DNA from: Sporomusaceae bacterium
GTDB taxonomy: Bacteria > Bacillota > Negativicutes > UBA1444
Direction: 5' to 3'
Length of the DNA stretch: 64,000 bases
Assembly: GCA_018434355.1 (NCBI GenBank)
Contig: JAHDPL010000017.1
Location: forward strand, 1-64,000
The position numbers were made by a program, and so were the translations under genes. Positions 22,912 through 31,383 of this stretch are shown here, one piece after another. Position 1 is the first letter of the stretch, and the number at the start of each line of letters is the position of its first letter. The notes beneath the pieces were generated by a model. It did not search any database. It saw only the letters and a list, made by a program, of their open reading frames with translations, and was not told the origin of the DNA.

Positions 22912-24786
22912 ATGCGCCTATACTCGGGTACTTCAGAGCTCTTTGTCCAAGATGCGATGCGCAACCAGATTTCAGAGAAATTGAAAGCGAGTTTTTTCAA
23001 AGCGTTTCGCTATAGCCCGTCACCGGCAGAGGTGGGATCATGGCAGAATTCACTGTTGGCAATGGCTGCTGTTATAGAGCAAGCGAATTTGAAGGACCAC
23101 GGCATACTTTTAGAATACCAGTTGCCGCTTAGTTCCAAACGATTAGACTGTCTGATTACCGGGCAAGATCAAAACGGGAAAGATAATGCCGTAATCGTTG
23201 AATTGAAGCAGTGGCAGAAAAGTGATGAGTGCGATGCGGATAGTTCGGTTTTGACATGGCTGGGAGGGACAAAACGCGAAGTATTGCATCCCTCAGTCCA
23301 GGTCGGCCAATACCAAATGTACTTGCAAGATATGCACACGGCATTCTATGAAGGCGATAACCCCGTTACACTCAACTCTTGTGCTTATTTGCACAACTAT
23401 CGTGCATTGACGGATGATGCCATTTACGCGGAAAAGTTTCATGACACGGTCGAAAAACACCCCCTATTTACGGCAAACGACATGGAAAGTCTACAAGACT
23501 ATTTGCAAAAACCTCTTGAAAATGGAAATGGGATCGAGGTCTTGCGCCGGATTGACGAGGGCTGCTATCGGCCCAGCAAAAAACTGCTGGACCATGTAAG
23601 CAAGACGATTAATTCACGATCCGATTTTGTGCTTCTTGATGAGCAGAAAATTGCATATGATCGTGTTTTTGCTGAAGTACGCAAGGATTATCATCACCAA
23701 GACAAGGCTGTGATAGTGATTCGTGGCGGCCCGGGGACCGGAAAATCGGTGATTGCGATCAATTTGATGGCGGACTTATTGCGAAGTGGCTATAATGCAC
23801 AATATGCTACCGGGTCAAAGGCATTTACCGAAACGCTAAGAAAAATCATTGGGGCTAGAGGTTCGACGCAATTCAAGTATTTCAACAGTTATGCCCAAGC
23901 ACCGGAAAATATAGTCGATGTGCTGATTTGTGACGAGGCGCATCGCATTCGCGAAAGCAGTAACAGTCGTTTTACAAAAGCAGCTTTACGATCGGGCATC
24001 GCTCAAATTGAAGAGTTGATTAATGCAGCTAAAGTATTGGTTTGCTTTATTGATGATAAACAAGTTGTGCGTCCGGTAGAGATCGGTTCAACGGAATATA
24101 TTCTCGAATATGCCCGCCAAAAGCAATGCCGGATTATGGAGTACAAGCTGGATGTACAGTTCCGTTGCAGCGGTTCGGAAAGCTATATCCAATGGATTAA
24201 CAACACGTTGGCTGTAGAGCGGACACCGAATGTGATCTGGAATGCAGGCGAAGAACAGTTTGATTTTCGGGTCATGGATTCGCCTGAAGCGGTGGAGAAT
24301 GCATTGAAGCTCAGGTTGCAAGAGGGTTTTACTGCCCGAATGACAGCCGGATTTTGCTGGCCATGGTCCGACCCTGATGCAGCGGGGCAACTGCTCAATG
24401 ACGTTAACGTAGGGAACTATAAAAGACCTTGGAATGCAAATCCTGATGCCGGCAGATTGGCGCCAGGGATTCCAAAGTCTTCTCTATGGGCGTATGACCC
24501 GAATGGATTTCATCAAGTCGGTTGCATATATACAGCACAGGGATTTGAATTTGACTATGTGGGTGTGATTTTTGGCAATGATTTGGCATATGATCTCGAT
24601 TCGGGGAAATGGCTCGGCAATCGGCAAAATTCATTTGACAGTGTAGTAAAACGCGATGCAGGAAAATTTTTGGACTTGGTGAAAAATGTGTACCGCGTGT
24701 TGTTGACTCGGGGCGTAAAGGGTTGCTATGTGTGTTTTATCGACAAGGACACGGAAAGATTTTTCCGAAGTCGCATGGAGCATTAA
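22912..24786 (+). CDS. PD-(D/E)XK-like nuclease fused to DUF2075 (Schlafen-type) helicase
   Basis: A 624-residue protein. The N-terminal 120 residues contain RLDCLI near 78 and VIVELKQW near 96, a D...ExK pattern fitting a PD-(D/E)XK nuclease. From about 250 on is a DUF2075 helicase with Walker A RGGPGTGKS near 270, Walker B LICDEAHRI near 338 and late motifs GFEFDYVGV and YRVLLTRG. The ATG at 22912 is set by GAGGAG eight bases upstream. Codon use is AT-rich. Directly after its stop lies a remnant of a mazG-like gene, so it appears to have been inserted in place of that gene. A defence role is likely by domain content, not proven. Confidence 0.82.
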   Translation: MRLYSGTSELFVQDAMRNQISEKLKASFFKAFRYSPSPAEVGSWQNSLLAMAAVIEQANLKDHGILLEYQLPLSSKRLDCLITGQDQNGKDNAVIVELKQWQKSDECDADSSVLTWLGGTKREVLHPSVQVGQYQMYLQDMHTAFYEGDNPVTLNSCAYLHNYRALTDDAIYAEKFHDTVEKHPLFTANDMESLQDYLQKPLENGNGIEVLRRIDEGCYRPSKKLLDHVSKTINSRSDFVLLDEQKIAYDRVFAEVRKDYHHQDKAVIVIRGGPGTGKSVIAINLMADLLRSGYNAQYATGSKAFTETLRKIIGARGSTQFKYFNSYAQAPENIVDVLICDEAHRIRESSNSRFTKAALRSGIAQIEELINAAKVLVCFIDDKQVVRPVEIGSTEYILEYARQKQCRIMEYKLDVQFRCSGSESYIQWINNTLAVERTPNVIWNAGEEQFDFRVMDSPEAVENALKLRLQEGFTARMTAGFCWPWSDPDAAGQLLNDVNVGNYKRPWNANPDAGRLAPGIPKSSLWAYDPNGFHQVGCIYTAQGFEFDYVGVIFGNDLAYDLDSGKWLGNRQNSFDSVVKRDAGKFLDLVKNVYRVLLTRGVKGCYVCFIDKDTERFFRSRMEH

Positions 24787-24787
24787 A

Positions 24788-24817
24788 GGAATTGTGCTGG
24801 AGCGGGTTGAAGGGTAG
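24788..24817 (+). pseudogene. 3' remnant of a second mazG-like gene
   Basis: These 30 bases encode GIVLERVEG and a stop. They match the last nine codons and stop of the MazG-like gene (19176-19205) at 28 of 30 positions; both differences are synonymous. The remnant begins one base after the DUF2075 gene's stop. It marks a recombination junction. Confidence 0.8.
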
Positions 24818-24846
24818 GCAAGCTTTCGATAATTGTCATGTTCTGC

Positions 24847-24873
24847 GACGGGTTCGATTCAATCGAATCCGTC
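24847..24873 (+). terminator. Palindromic hairpin, probable terminator
   Basis: A 13-bp stem with one G-T pair around a single central base (GACGGGTTCGATT / AATCGAATCCGTC), followed by AATTTTCC. It separates the DUF2075 gene and mazG remnant from the ADP-ribosylglycohydrolase gene. Confidence 0.55.
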
Positions 24874-24947
24874 AATTTTCCTATAACCGTTCTTTTCTGA
24901 CGAGTCAATCGGCTCTTACCCATTATGAAAATTGGGGGGAATAACTC

Positions 24948-25925
24948 ATGAACAGCAACCGCGCCGAGAACGCAACCGAAATAATCCGCCGCGCCCAGGG
25001 CAGTCTGTTGGGGCTGGCTGTCTGCGACGCCCTGGGAACGACGCTGGAGTTTCGCCGACCGGGAACTTTCGCGCCGATCACTGACATCGTGGGCGGCGGG
25101 CCGTTCCAGCTGAAGCCGGGACACTGGACGGACGACACCTCCATGGCGCTTTGCCTGGCGGAAAGTCTGGTCGAGCGGCAGGGCTTCGATGCGGCGGACC
25201 AGATGAAGCGCTACCTGCGCTGGTTCCGCGAGGGCATCCTCAGCAGCACGGGACACTGCTTTGATATCGGCCGCACAACGGCTGACGCGCTATGCAGTTA
25301 CGAGAAGACCGGCAACCCCTTCAGCGGTCCCGTAAGTCCGCAAACTGCCGGCAACGGCTCCATCATGCGGCTTGCTCCGGTACCGTTGTTTTTTGCCGCA
25401 GAACCGCAAGCCGCGATCGATTTCTCAGGGGAAAGTTCCCGCACCACCCATGGCGCAGCGGAGGCGGTCGATGCCTGTCGCTATTACGGCGGACTGATCG
25501 TCGGCGCGCTGCACGGGGCCGGCAAGCAGGAACTGTTGTCGACCAGGTATTCGCCAGTGGCCGGGCTGTGGGAGCGATGTCCCCTGACTCCCGGAATCCG
25601 CAACATAGCGGACGGCTCGTTCAAGACGAAGCAGCCGCCGCAAATCAAAGGCTCGGGCTATGTGGTCGAGTCGTTGGAGGCTGCGCTATGGGCTTTTTAC
25701 CATTCGGACAATTTCAAGCAGGGAGCCCTGCTGGCGGTGAATCTCGGCGATGATGCCGATACGACGGGCGCGGTGTACGGTCAATTGGCGGGAGCATACT
25801 ATGGACGGGACGGGATTCCCGAGGAATGGCTGCAAAAGATCTGGCTTCGCGAGCATGTCGAACGACTGGCTACCGCACTGACAGCGCAGTTGCAGGCGGG
25901 TTTCAAGGGCGTTGTACTTGAGTAG
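24948..25925 (+). CDS. ADP-ribosylglycohydrolase (DraG/ARH family)
   Basis: A 325-residue DraG-type hydrolase. The binuclear magnesium-binding residues are visible in WTDDTSMAL near 61-67 and [20 protein letters not shown] near 265-284. The N-terminal [13 protein letters not shown] is also typical. The family removes ADP-ribose from proteins or nucleic acids or degrades related compounds. ATG at 24948 follows a G-rich stretch (GGGGGGAA). It stands at the edge of the helicase island; genuine functional linkage is uncertain since a probable terminator lies between. Confidence 0.92.
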   Translation: MNSNRAENATEIIRRAQGSLLGLAVCDALGTTLEFRRPGTFAPITDIVGGGPFQLKPGHWTDDTSMALCLAESLVERQGFDAADQMKRYLRWFREGILSSTGHCFDIGRTTADALCSYEKTGNPFSGPVSPQTAGNGSIMRLAPVPLFFAAEPQAAIDFSGESSRTTHGAAEAVDACRYYGGLIVGALHGAGKQELLSTRYSPVAGLWERCPLTPGIRNIADGSFKTKQPPQIKGSGYVVESLEAALWAFYHSDNFKQGALLAVNLGDDADTTGAVYGQLAGAYYGRDGIPEEWLQKIWLREHVERLATALTAQLQAGFKGVVLE

Positions 25926-26114
25926 GCCAATGATGTGCTCGCCGAAAGGGAGTGCGTCGACGCCTACGCTGCACAGCAGCAGGTTATAGCAGGAAACCTT
26001 CGTAATCCCGGCGAAACCTTCCTTGAAGTGAACGCTAAAGTAATAGGGCCCACAGGCAAATTTGATGTGAAAGAAGCGGCCATTGCCAAGACCAGGTTTG
26101 GTGGGAAAGGATAA
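25926..26114 (+). pseudogene. Possible gene remnant, unknown family
   Basis: An open frame directly continues after the ADP-ribosylglycohydrolase stop, in the same frame, to TAA at 26112. Its 62 codons end in KVIGPTGKFDVKEAAIAK, which reads like the C-terminus of a real protein. No ribosome site or plausible start was seen (GTG at 25935 only). It may be the 3' end of a gene whose 5' part was lost. No family recognised. Confidence 0.35.
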
Positions 26115-26128
26115 GCAGGTGAAATTGA

Positions 26129-26515
26129 ATGAAGATTTTGCGATACAGTAAAAAGTATGAATCGCTGCTGTTTGATTTGCTTGCTGGTGAGGGACCTGGT
26201 TGGAGCGTTTACTACGACTCTGCCGGTCGTGAACGATACATCAGGGCGCTTGAAACGAGTATAACCTATATCGCCTGTGACGATGGACTTGTATGGGGCT
26301 ACGTGCGTTGCCGTGCAGATGACGGTTTCGGCATTTATATATATGATTTGCTTGTCAGAAAATCGCATCGGGGCAGACGGATCGGCAAAAGTCTGGTTCA
26401 ACAGGTATGCCGGGACTTTCCTGACCAACGCGTCTATGTGATGAGCGATGAAGATTCCTATTACGAAAAAATCGGATACCACAGAGTGGGATCGATTTTT
26501 TCGGTCAATTTGTAA
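26129..26515 (+). CDS. GNAT-family N-acetyltransferase
   Basis: A 128-residue GNAT acetyltransferase. The acetyl-CoA loop is visible as VRKSHRGRRIGKSLVQQV near 78-95, following a YIYDLLV strand, and the C-terminal part has the usual YEKIGYHRVG. It transfers an acetyl group from acetyl-CoA to an amine of unknown identity. The ATG is preceded by GCAGGTG. Codon use is somewhat AT-rich. It stands alone between the remnant and the azoreductase gene. Confidence 0.85.
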   Translation: MKILRYSKKYESLLFDLLAGEGPGWSVYYDSAGRERYIRALETSITYIACDDGLVWGYVRCRADDGFGIYIYDLLVRKSHRGRRIGKSLVQQVCRDFPDQRVYVMSDEDSYYEKIGYHRVGSIFSVNL

Positions 26516-26547
26516 GTGAGCAATTTTTTTTGCCAGGAGGCGCCACG

Positions 26548-27162
26548 ATGAGTCAAGTGTTAACGATAGTCGCCAATCCGCGCAGCAACTCCTTTACCCG
26601 CAGGTTGCTGCAGTCGTTTCTGTCGGCATACAGTCGGCGTAATCCCGCCGATGTTATCACGGAACTCGACGTTTACCAATGCGACATTCCGGTCATTGAC
26701 GATGCGGTGATCAAGGCGTGGGACAAGCCGCTGCAAGAGCGGTCGCCGGCAGATTTGGCAGTGCTGTCTCGCATCGACCGGTTCACCGACCAGTTTATCG
26801 CCGCCGACAAGATCGTGATTGCCTCGCCGATGTGGAACTTGCATTTTCCGCCTCAGCTGCTGGCGTATCTGGCGACGGTGATGGTGGCGGGAAAAACCTT
26901 CGTTTATACCGAACAGGGCTGCCAGGGCCTGCTGCATGACAAACCGGTCATGTTGCTGCATGTGCGGGGCGGAGTGTTTTCGGAGGGTCCGCTGCAGGCG
27001 ATGGACTTTGCCACGCCGCATTTGCGTTCGCTCTGCGGGATGATTGGGCTGACTGATTTTCGATCGGTGATCTGCGAAGGGATCGAGCAGGCGCCGGACC
27101 AGGCCGAAAAGCTGCTGCAACAGGCGATGCGGCAGGCGGAACAAATGGCTGAAACGTTTTAG
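26548..27162 (+). CDS. FMN-dependent NADH azoreductase / quinone reductase
   Basis: A 204-residue flavodoxin-like protein of the AzoR family. It has an N-terminal phosphate-binding ANPRSNSFTRRL, the FMN-contacting SPMWNLHFPPQLLAYL near 99-114, and LLHVRGGVFS. It reduces quinones or azo compounds with NAD(P)H in two-electron steps, usually against electrophile stress. The ATG at 26548 follows CAGGAGGCG, deciding it over an upstream in-frame start at 26530. No neighbour suggests a specific substrate. Confidence 0.88.
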   Translation: MSQVLTIVANPRSNSFTRRLLQSFLSAYSRRNPADVITELDVYQCDIPVIDDAVIKAWDKPLQERSPADLAVLSRIDRFTDQFIAADKIVIASPMWNLHFPPQLLAYLATVMVAGKTFVYTEQGCQGLLHDKPVMLLHVRGGVFSEGPLQAMDFATPHLRSLCGMIGLTDFRSVICEGIEQAPDQAEKLLQQAMRQAEQMAETF

Positions 27163-27183
27163 ATTGACTAGGAGATGGGAAGT

Positions 27184-28050
27184 ATGACTGAAAACGATTT
27201 GGCTGTTTTTGAGAATTTTAAGATTCGTCGGCATTTCGACGAGCAAACGGAAACCTGGTATTTTTCCGTAGTGGATATAATTCAGGTCTTGATTCAGCAA
27301 AGCGACTATCAAGCGGCGCGCAATTACTGGAAAGTGCTGAAAAATCGACTGAATAAAGAAGGCAGTGAAACGGTTACAAAATGTAACCAGTTGAAAATGA
27401 TAGCGGAAGATGGAAAACTTCGCTTGACCGATGTTGCCAGTGCGGAAACATTGTTACGCCTGATTCAGTCGATCCCCTCACCCAAAGCGGAACCAATCAA
27501 ACTTTGGCTGGCCAAAGTAGGTTATGAACGGATGCAGGATATGGCCGACCCGGCCCGTTCGCTCGACCGGGCCCGCGAATACTGGCAACAGCACGGGCGC
27601 AGCGAAAAATGGATTCAGCAGCGGATGATGGGACAAGAAACCCGCAACAAGCTGACCGATTACTGGCGGGATCATGAGATTAACGGTGAAGCGGAATATG
27701 CGGTTCTAACCAATCTGATTCATCAGGAATGGGCGGGCGTGTCGGTCAAGAAACACAAAGCCTTGAAGAATTTGCAGACACAGAATTTGCGCGACCACAT
27801 GAGCGAGGCGGAGCTAATCTTTACTGCGCTGGCCGAGCTATCCACCCGGCAAATCGCCGAAAGCATAAAAGCGACAGGGATGAAGGAAAACGCAGAAGCC
27901 AGTAAAAAAGGTGGGCGCATTGCTAAAAGGGCCAGGCAGGAATTGGAGCAAAAGACCGGTCGTAGCGTAGTGACAGGGGAGAACTTTTTGCCGCCGGTGG
28001 CTCGTAAAAAAGAAATCGGTGATGAACGCGGTCAGGGTGGTAATGAATAA
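27184..28050 (+). CDS. DinD/Bro-N-like protein
   Basis: A 288-residue protein with an N-terminal Bro-N-like domain (FKIRRHFDEQTETWYFSVVD, then a central TDVASAETLLRLIQSI). The C-terminal half resembles E. coli DinD: LKNLQTQNLRDHMSEAELIF, then the KGG...RAR..LEQ..G pattern. DinD is LexA-controlled and modulates RecA; Bro-N proteins are common on phages as antirepressors. Either role is possible. The ATG at 27184 has AGGAG nine bases upstream; the ATG at 27175 abuts that site. No LexA box was noticed upstream. Confidence 0.72.
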   Translation: MTENDLAVFENFKIRRHFDEQTETWYFSVVDIIQVLIQQSDYQAARNYWKVLKNRLNKEGSETVTKCNQLKMIAEDGKLRLTDVASAETLLRLIQSIPSPKAEPIKLWLAKVGYERMQDMADPARSLDRAREYWQQHGRSEKWIQQRMMGQETRNKLTDYWRDHEINGEAEYAVLTNLIHQEWAGVSVKKHKALKNLQTQNLRDHMSEAELIFTALAELSTRQIAESIKATGMKENAEASKKGGRIAKRARQELEQKTGRSVVTGENFLPPVARKKEIGDERGQGGNE

Positions 28051-28440
28051 ATGCAACAACTCTCCCTCAACACCCCTGCGGAGGGGTTCATCGACATCAC
28101 CGGGCAAGTGCGCAAGATTGTGGCGGCAGGCAATGTGCAAAACGGCCTGTGCCAGATTTTTGTGCCGCATACCACGGCTGGCGTGACGATCAACGAAAAC
28201 GCCGATCCCGATGTAGTGACGGATATGCTGGCGGCGCTGGGCAAGATGGTGCCGGATCTGCCGTACCGACATAGCGAGGGCAATTCGCCGGCGCATGTAA
28301 AAAGCAACTTGGTCGGCTGCTCATTAACGGTTCCGATTTCAGAGGGACGGTTGTGCCTGAGCACGTGGCAGGGGATTTACTTTTGCGAGTTCGACGGGCC
28401 GCGCAGCCGCAAGGTGTGGGTGAATCTGGTCGGCAGCTAG
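28051..28440 (+). CDS. YjbQ family protein (UPF0047)
   Basis: A 129-residue YjbQ/UPF0047 protein. Recognised by PHTTAGVTINENADPDV near 35-51 and EGNSPAHVKSNLVG near 80-93, both with conserved histidines. Members can show low thiamine-phosphate synthase activity in vitro, but the physiological role is unsettled. The ATG immediately follows the previous stop, so translation is probably coupled to the DinD-like gene. Length and motifs match the family. Confidence 0.92.
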   Translation: MQQLSLNTPAEGFIDITGQVRKIVAAGNVQNGLCQIFVPHTTAGVTINENADPDVVTDMLAALGKMVPDLPYRHSEGNSPAHVKSNLVGCSLTVPISEGRLCLSTWQGIYFCEFDGPRSRKVWVNLVGS

Positions 28441-28468
28441 TCGATAATGCGTTTTGGGAGGTGTGCTT

Positions 28469-29767
28469 GTGCGAAAAGCCTTTAAGCCGCTACTGGCGTT
28501 ACTGCTCCTCTTATTGTTTGGTTTGGCGGGACCGCTTAAAGCGGAGGCCATCCGGTCTGGTCCCAATGCGTCTCCTGCCCACTTTTTTCAAGACGAGTCG
28601 TTTGAGTTTGAGTTTTTGCGGACGCTTGGCGCTGCGTATTATGGCGGCGCCGACATTATGGAGTGCCTCGACACGGCAAGCCGAATCGGCGAAGGCGATG
28701 AAGACGCCTGGTATGATGAATGGGAAAAAACGGCCGACAGCGTGCACCAGCTGGGGCTAGCCGCTGAAAAGAACGGTGCTGCCATCAGCGCCGGGCGTGC
28801 ATTCCTGCGCGCAGCCAACTATTACCGTACGATGGATTTCTACCTGCGGGCCGACCCCGACGATCCCCGCATCCTGTTGGCCGGTCGCAAAAGCCGCCAG
28901 ACGTTCCTGCGGGGGATGCGGCAGCTCGGCTACCATATTGAAACCGTCCGAATTCCTTATGAGCAAACGACGCTGCCTGCCTACCTCATTCTGCCTGCCC
29001 AGGGTGGTAAAAAACTGCCGCTGCTGATTGTCCATTCCGGATTTGACGGGACCAAGGAAGAGGTCGTGCTTTATCCCGGTTTTGCAGCGTTGGAGCGGGG
29101 CTACGCCGTACTGGCGTTTGACGGGCCTGGGCAGGGCGAGGCGCTGAGGGAGCAAAAACTGTATTTCCGGCCGGACTGGGAAAAAGTGCTGAGCCCGGTT
29201 GTCGATTATGTGCGGTCGCGACGCGAAGTGGACTCCGGCAAAATTGCCTACATGGGGATCAGCATGGGCGGAATGCTGGCGCCAAGGGCGGCGGCCCATG
29301 AGCACCGGATCAAGGCCCTGATCGCCAATAACGGTTTGTATAGTTTTTATGAAAGTCTGGCGCAGCGGATGCAGGGGATTGACGCGTTGGCGTTTAGCGA
29401 CCCGGACCGGTTCAATTTGATAGTCGCGGAAGTGATGCCAAACAGCACGGCGTTCCGCTGGATGGTCAACAACGGCAAAATGGCGTTTGGCGTGCCGGAT
29501 GCTGCATCGCTGTTCCGGCGTCTCAAACAGTATAGCGCAGCCGACGCGCCGGGGATCAGAGCGCACAGCCTGATTCTTGACGGCGAACGGGAGTCGATGC
29601 CGGGACAGGCCCGCAAGCTGTATGACCTGATCATCGCTCCTAAGACATATTTGCTGTTCAAATCCAGTGAGAGCGCCGATTTGCATTGTCAGGTCGCCGG
29701 GTCTGCCACCGGTGCGCAGTATATCTTTGAATGGCTGGACAAGCTGATGAAAGCCGACAGGCCATAA
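28469..29767 (+). CDS. Exported alpha/beta hydrolase (FrsA/dihydropseudooxynicotine-hydrolase-like)
   Basis: A 432-residue hydrolase with a signal peptide (RKAFKPLLALLLLLLFG ending in KAEA). A helical N-terminal region (about 40-170) precedes the alpha/beta fold. The nucleophile elbow is GISMGGM, the acid lies in LILDGERE and the likely catalytic His in SADLHC. The GTG start at 28469 follows TTTTGGGAGG. It may cleave C-C or ester bonds of an imported compound; the substrate is unknown. It is followed by a small exported protein gene 15 bases on. Confidence 0.85.
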   Translation: MRKAFKPLLALLLLLLFGLAGPLKAEAIRSGPNASPAHFFQDESFEFEFLRTLGAAYYGGADIMECLDTASRIGEGDEDAWYDEWEKTADSVHQLGLAAEKNGAAISAGRAFLRAANYYRTMDFYLRADPDDPRILLAGRKSRQTFLRGMRQLGYHIETVRIPYEQTTLPAYLILPAQGGKKLPLLIVHSGFDGTKEEVVLYPGFAALERGYAVLAFDGPGQGEALREQKLYFRPDWEKVLSPVVDYVRSRREVDSGKIAYMGISMGGMLAPRAAAHEHRIKALIANNGLYSFYESLAQRMQGIDALAFSDPDRFNLIVAEVMPNSTAFRWMVNNGKMAFGVPDAASLFRRLKQYSAADAPGIRAHSLILDGERESMPGQARKLYDLIIAPKTYLLFKSSESADLHCQVAGSATGAQYIFEWLDKLMKADRP

Positions 29768-29782
29768 GGGGAGGTGCACAAC

Positions 29783-30202
29783 ATGAGTAAAAAAATCGTT
29801 GGGTTTGCGCTGTTATTCGTCCTGCTGCTGTCAAACAGCGTTTTTGCCGCCAGTTGGGTGTTTTACAGCCGGGAAGGAAAACTGCACACACTATATATTG
29901 ACAGTTCCAGCGTGTACAAAGATGGCGATCGCCTGACCTACTGGGTTCTCCAGGTTCTGGATCGGCCGCTGTCCAGCAACTATGCGAAACAGACCTTGAA
30001 ATTCGAAGTGAAGCTAAATGCGCCGCGTGAGTTCCGAATTGCCGAATCCTGCATCTATGACGCGAATAATCGGCCAGGCGGCCCTCACAAGGTCAATCCA
30101 GTCGAATGGGAACCGGCAGAGGACTATGACAACCGGCAATTTGATTTTGCCCTGCGTTATGCAAAAAACCGCAAGGATCCGGGGACCCGGCCAAGTCCCT
30201 GA
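29783..30202 (+). CDS. Small exported protein of unknown function
   Basis: A 139-residue protein with a signal peptide (SKKIVGFALLFVLLLSNSVFA). The mature part begins SWVFYSREGKLHTLYIDSSS, a beta-rich pattern seen in small surface proteins that open with the W-Y-strand of a sandwich. No family recognised. ATG at 29783 is preceded by GGGGAGG. Likely co-transcribed with the hydrolase upstream; ends before a bidirectional terminator. Confidence 0.7.
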   Translation: MSKKIVGFALLFVLLLSNSVFAASWVFYSREGKLHTLYIDSSSVYKDGDRLTYWVLQVLDRPLSSNYAKQTLKFEVKLNAPREFRIAESCIYDANNRPGGPHKVNPVEWEPAEDYDNRQFDFALRYAKNRKDPGTRPSP

Positions 30203-30235
30203 GGGGAATGGGAAAGAACGGTAAAATAATGCAAA

Positions 30236-30280
30236 AAGCGTAGGATTGAAGCTTGTTCCTGCTTCATCCTACGCTTATTT
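30236..30280. terminator. Bidirectional intrinsic terminator
   Basis: AAGCGTAGGA...TGAAGC pairs with GCTTCA...TCCTACGCTT with one bulged T and an eight-base loop, followed by ATTTTG and preceded by AAAA. It is shared by the exported-protein gene and the converging LysR gene. Confidence 0.85.
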
Positions 30281-30295
30281 TGTTGCCGACAAAGA

Positions 30296-31243
30296 TTACA
30301 ATGCGAGTACCCTGTCGCCGTATTTTTCACTCACGATTCGTAGAAATAGCTTGGCTGCCTGCGACACATAGGCGTTCTTTTGCACGGCCACGCACAGCGT
30401 CCACCAGGGGTCGAAGCTGGCATCGACAAAATAGCAGTCGCAGGGATAGCTGCCGGGAAAGATGTCTAGGTACCGCAGCGGGACGAAAGTGGCGCCGATG
30501 CCGGTGCTGGACAGCCGCCTGGCCGTCTCAAAGCTTTTGGTGGTCAGGATGACCGGCGGGCTGATCTGCGCCTTGTTAAGGATGAGATCGGCCGCCTGGC
30601 GGATTTTCTGTTCCTTGTTGACCATCACGAAGGGTTCATTTGCAAACGATTGCAGTGGCATTTGCGGATATTTTGCCCCTGCGGTGGACACAGCATGTCG
30701 GCTTTTGGGATGGTTTTTTGCGGTGACCAGCACCAGCGGGTCGCGGGCAAGCGGATATACGTCGGCGCCTCCGTGCAGCATGGTTTCTTCGTAAGGCAGG
30801 GCGTGCATCAAAGCAAAGTCGATTTCTCCGGCTGGCAGAGACTTGGCTAGTTCAGTCGAATTTTTTTCCACGACGGACACCTCGATGTTTGGACAAAGCT
30901 GGCGAAATTCCGGCAAAATGACCGGCAGGACCTGTGTGGCCAGATAGACGGTTATGCCGACCGTAATCCGGCCTTTTTTTAAGTTGTTGATATCACTGAT
31001 TTCGATCTCGAAGTCACTGTAGATTTTCAAAATGTCCTTGGCGATCTGGTAATAACGCTCTCCGGCAAAGGTCAGCACCAGGCCGGTGTTGGTTCGTTGA
31101 AACAGGCGGGTTCCCAGCGAAGCTTCGATTTTTTGCACGCAACTGCTTAGCGACGGCTGGGTCATGAACAGTTTTTTTGCGGCGCGGGAAATACTGCGTT
31201 CTTCAGCAATGGTTTTCACATACATCAGTTCTCGTTCGGTCAC
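30296..31243 (-). CDS. LysR-type transcriptional regulator
   Basis: A 315-residue LysR protein with an N-terminal winged helix-turn-helix (RSISRAAKKLFMTQPSLSSC) and a C-terminal two-lobed effector domain (GRITVGITVYLA..., then DFALMHALP). The start is GTG at 31241-31243. It is divergent from the MatC-DUF6282-icd cluster, the usual position for a regulator that controls its neighbour in response to the transported or degraded acid. The 57-base gap between its start and the promoter at 31300 should hold its binding site, but I could not pick a clear T-N11-A. Confidence 0.93.
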   Translation of the reverse strand: MTERELMYVKTIAEERSISRAAKKLFMTQPSLSSCVQKIEASLGTRLFQRTNTGLVLTFAGERYYQIAKDILKIYSDFEIEISDINNLKKGRITVGITVYLATQVLPVILPEFRQLCPNIEVSVVEKNSTELAKSLPAGEIDFALMHALPYEETMLHGGADVYPLARDPLVLVTAKNHPKSRHAVSTAGAKYPQMPLQSFANEPFVMVNKEQKIRQAADLILNKAQISPPVILTTKSFETARRLSSTGIGATFVPLRYLDIFPGSYPCDCYFVDASFDPWWTLCVAVQKNAYVSQAAKLFLRIVSEKYGDRVLAL

Positions 31244-31299
31244 GACGTTTCACCATCCGTTATTGAAAAAATCTATGGGGAATATAAAACAATAAGTAT

Positions 31300-31328
31300 T
31301 TGAGTATGCCATGTACCCATTATATAAT
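31300..31328 (+). promoter_or_regulatory. Sigma-A-type promoter for the matC-like operon
   Basis: TTGAGT at 31300-31305 and TATAAT at 31323-31328 with a 17-base spacer, 56 bases before the transporter start and divergent from lysR. Confidence 0.75.
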
Positions 31329-31383
31329 CGAAATCGACGAACAACAAGAATATTCGAACAACATGAGGATGGAGGAAGAAAAG

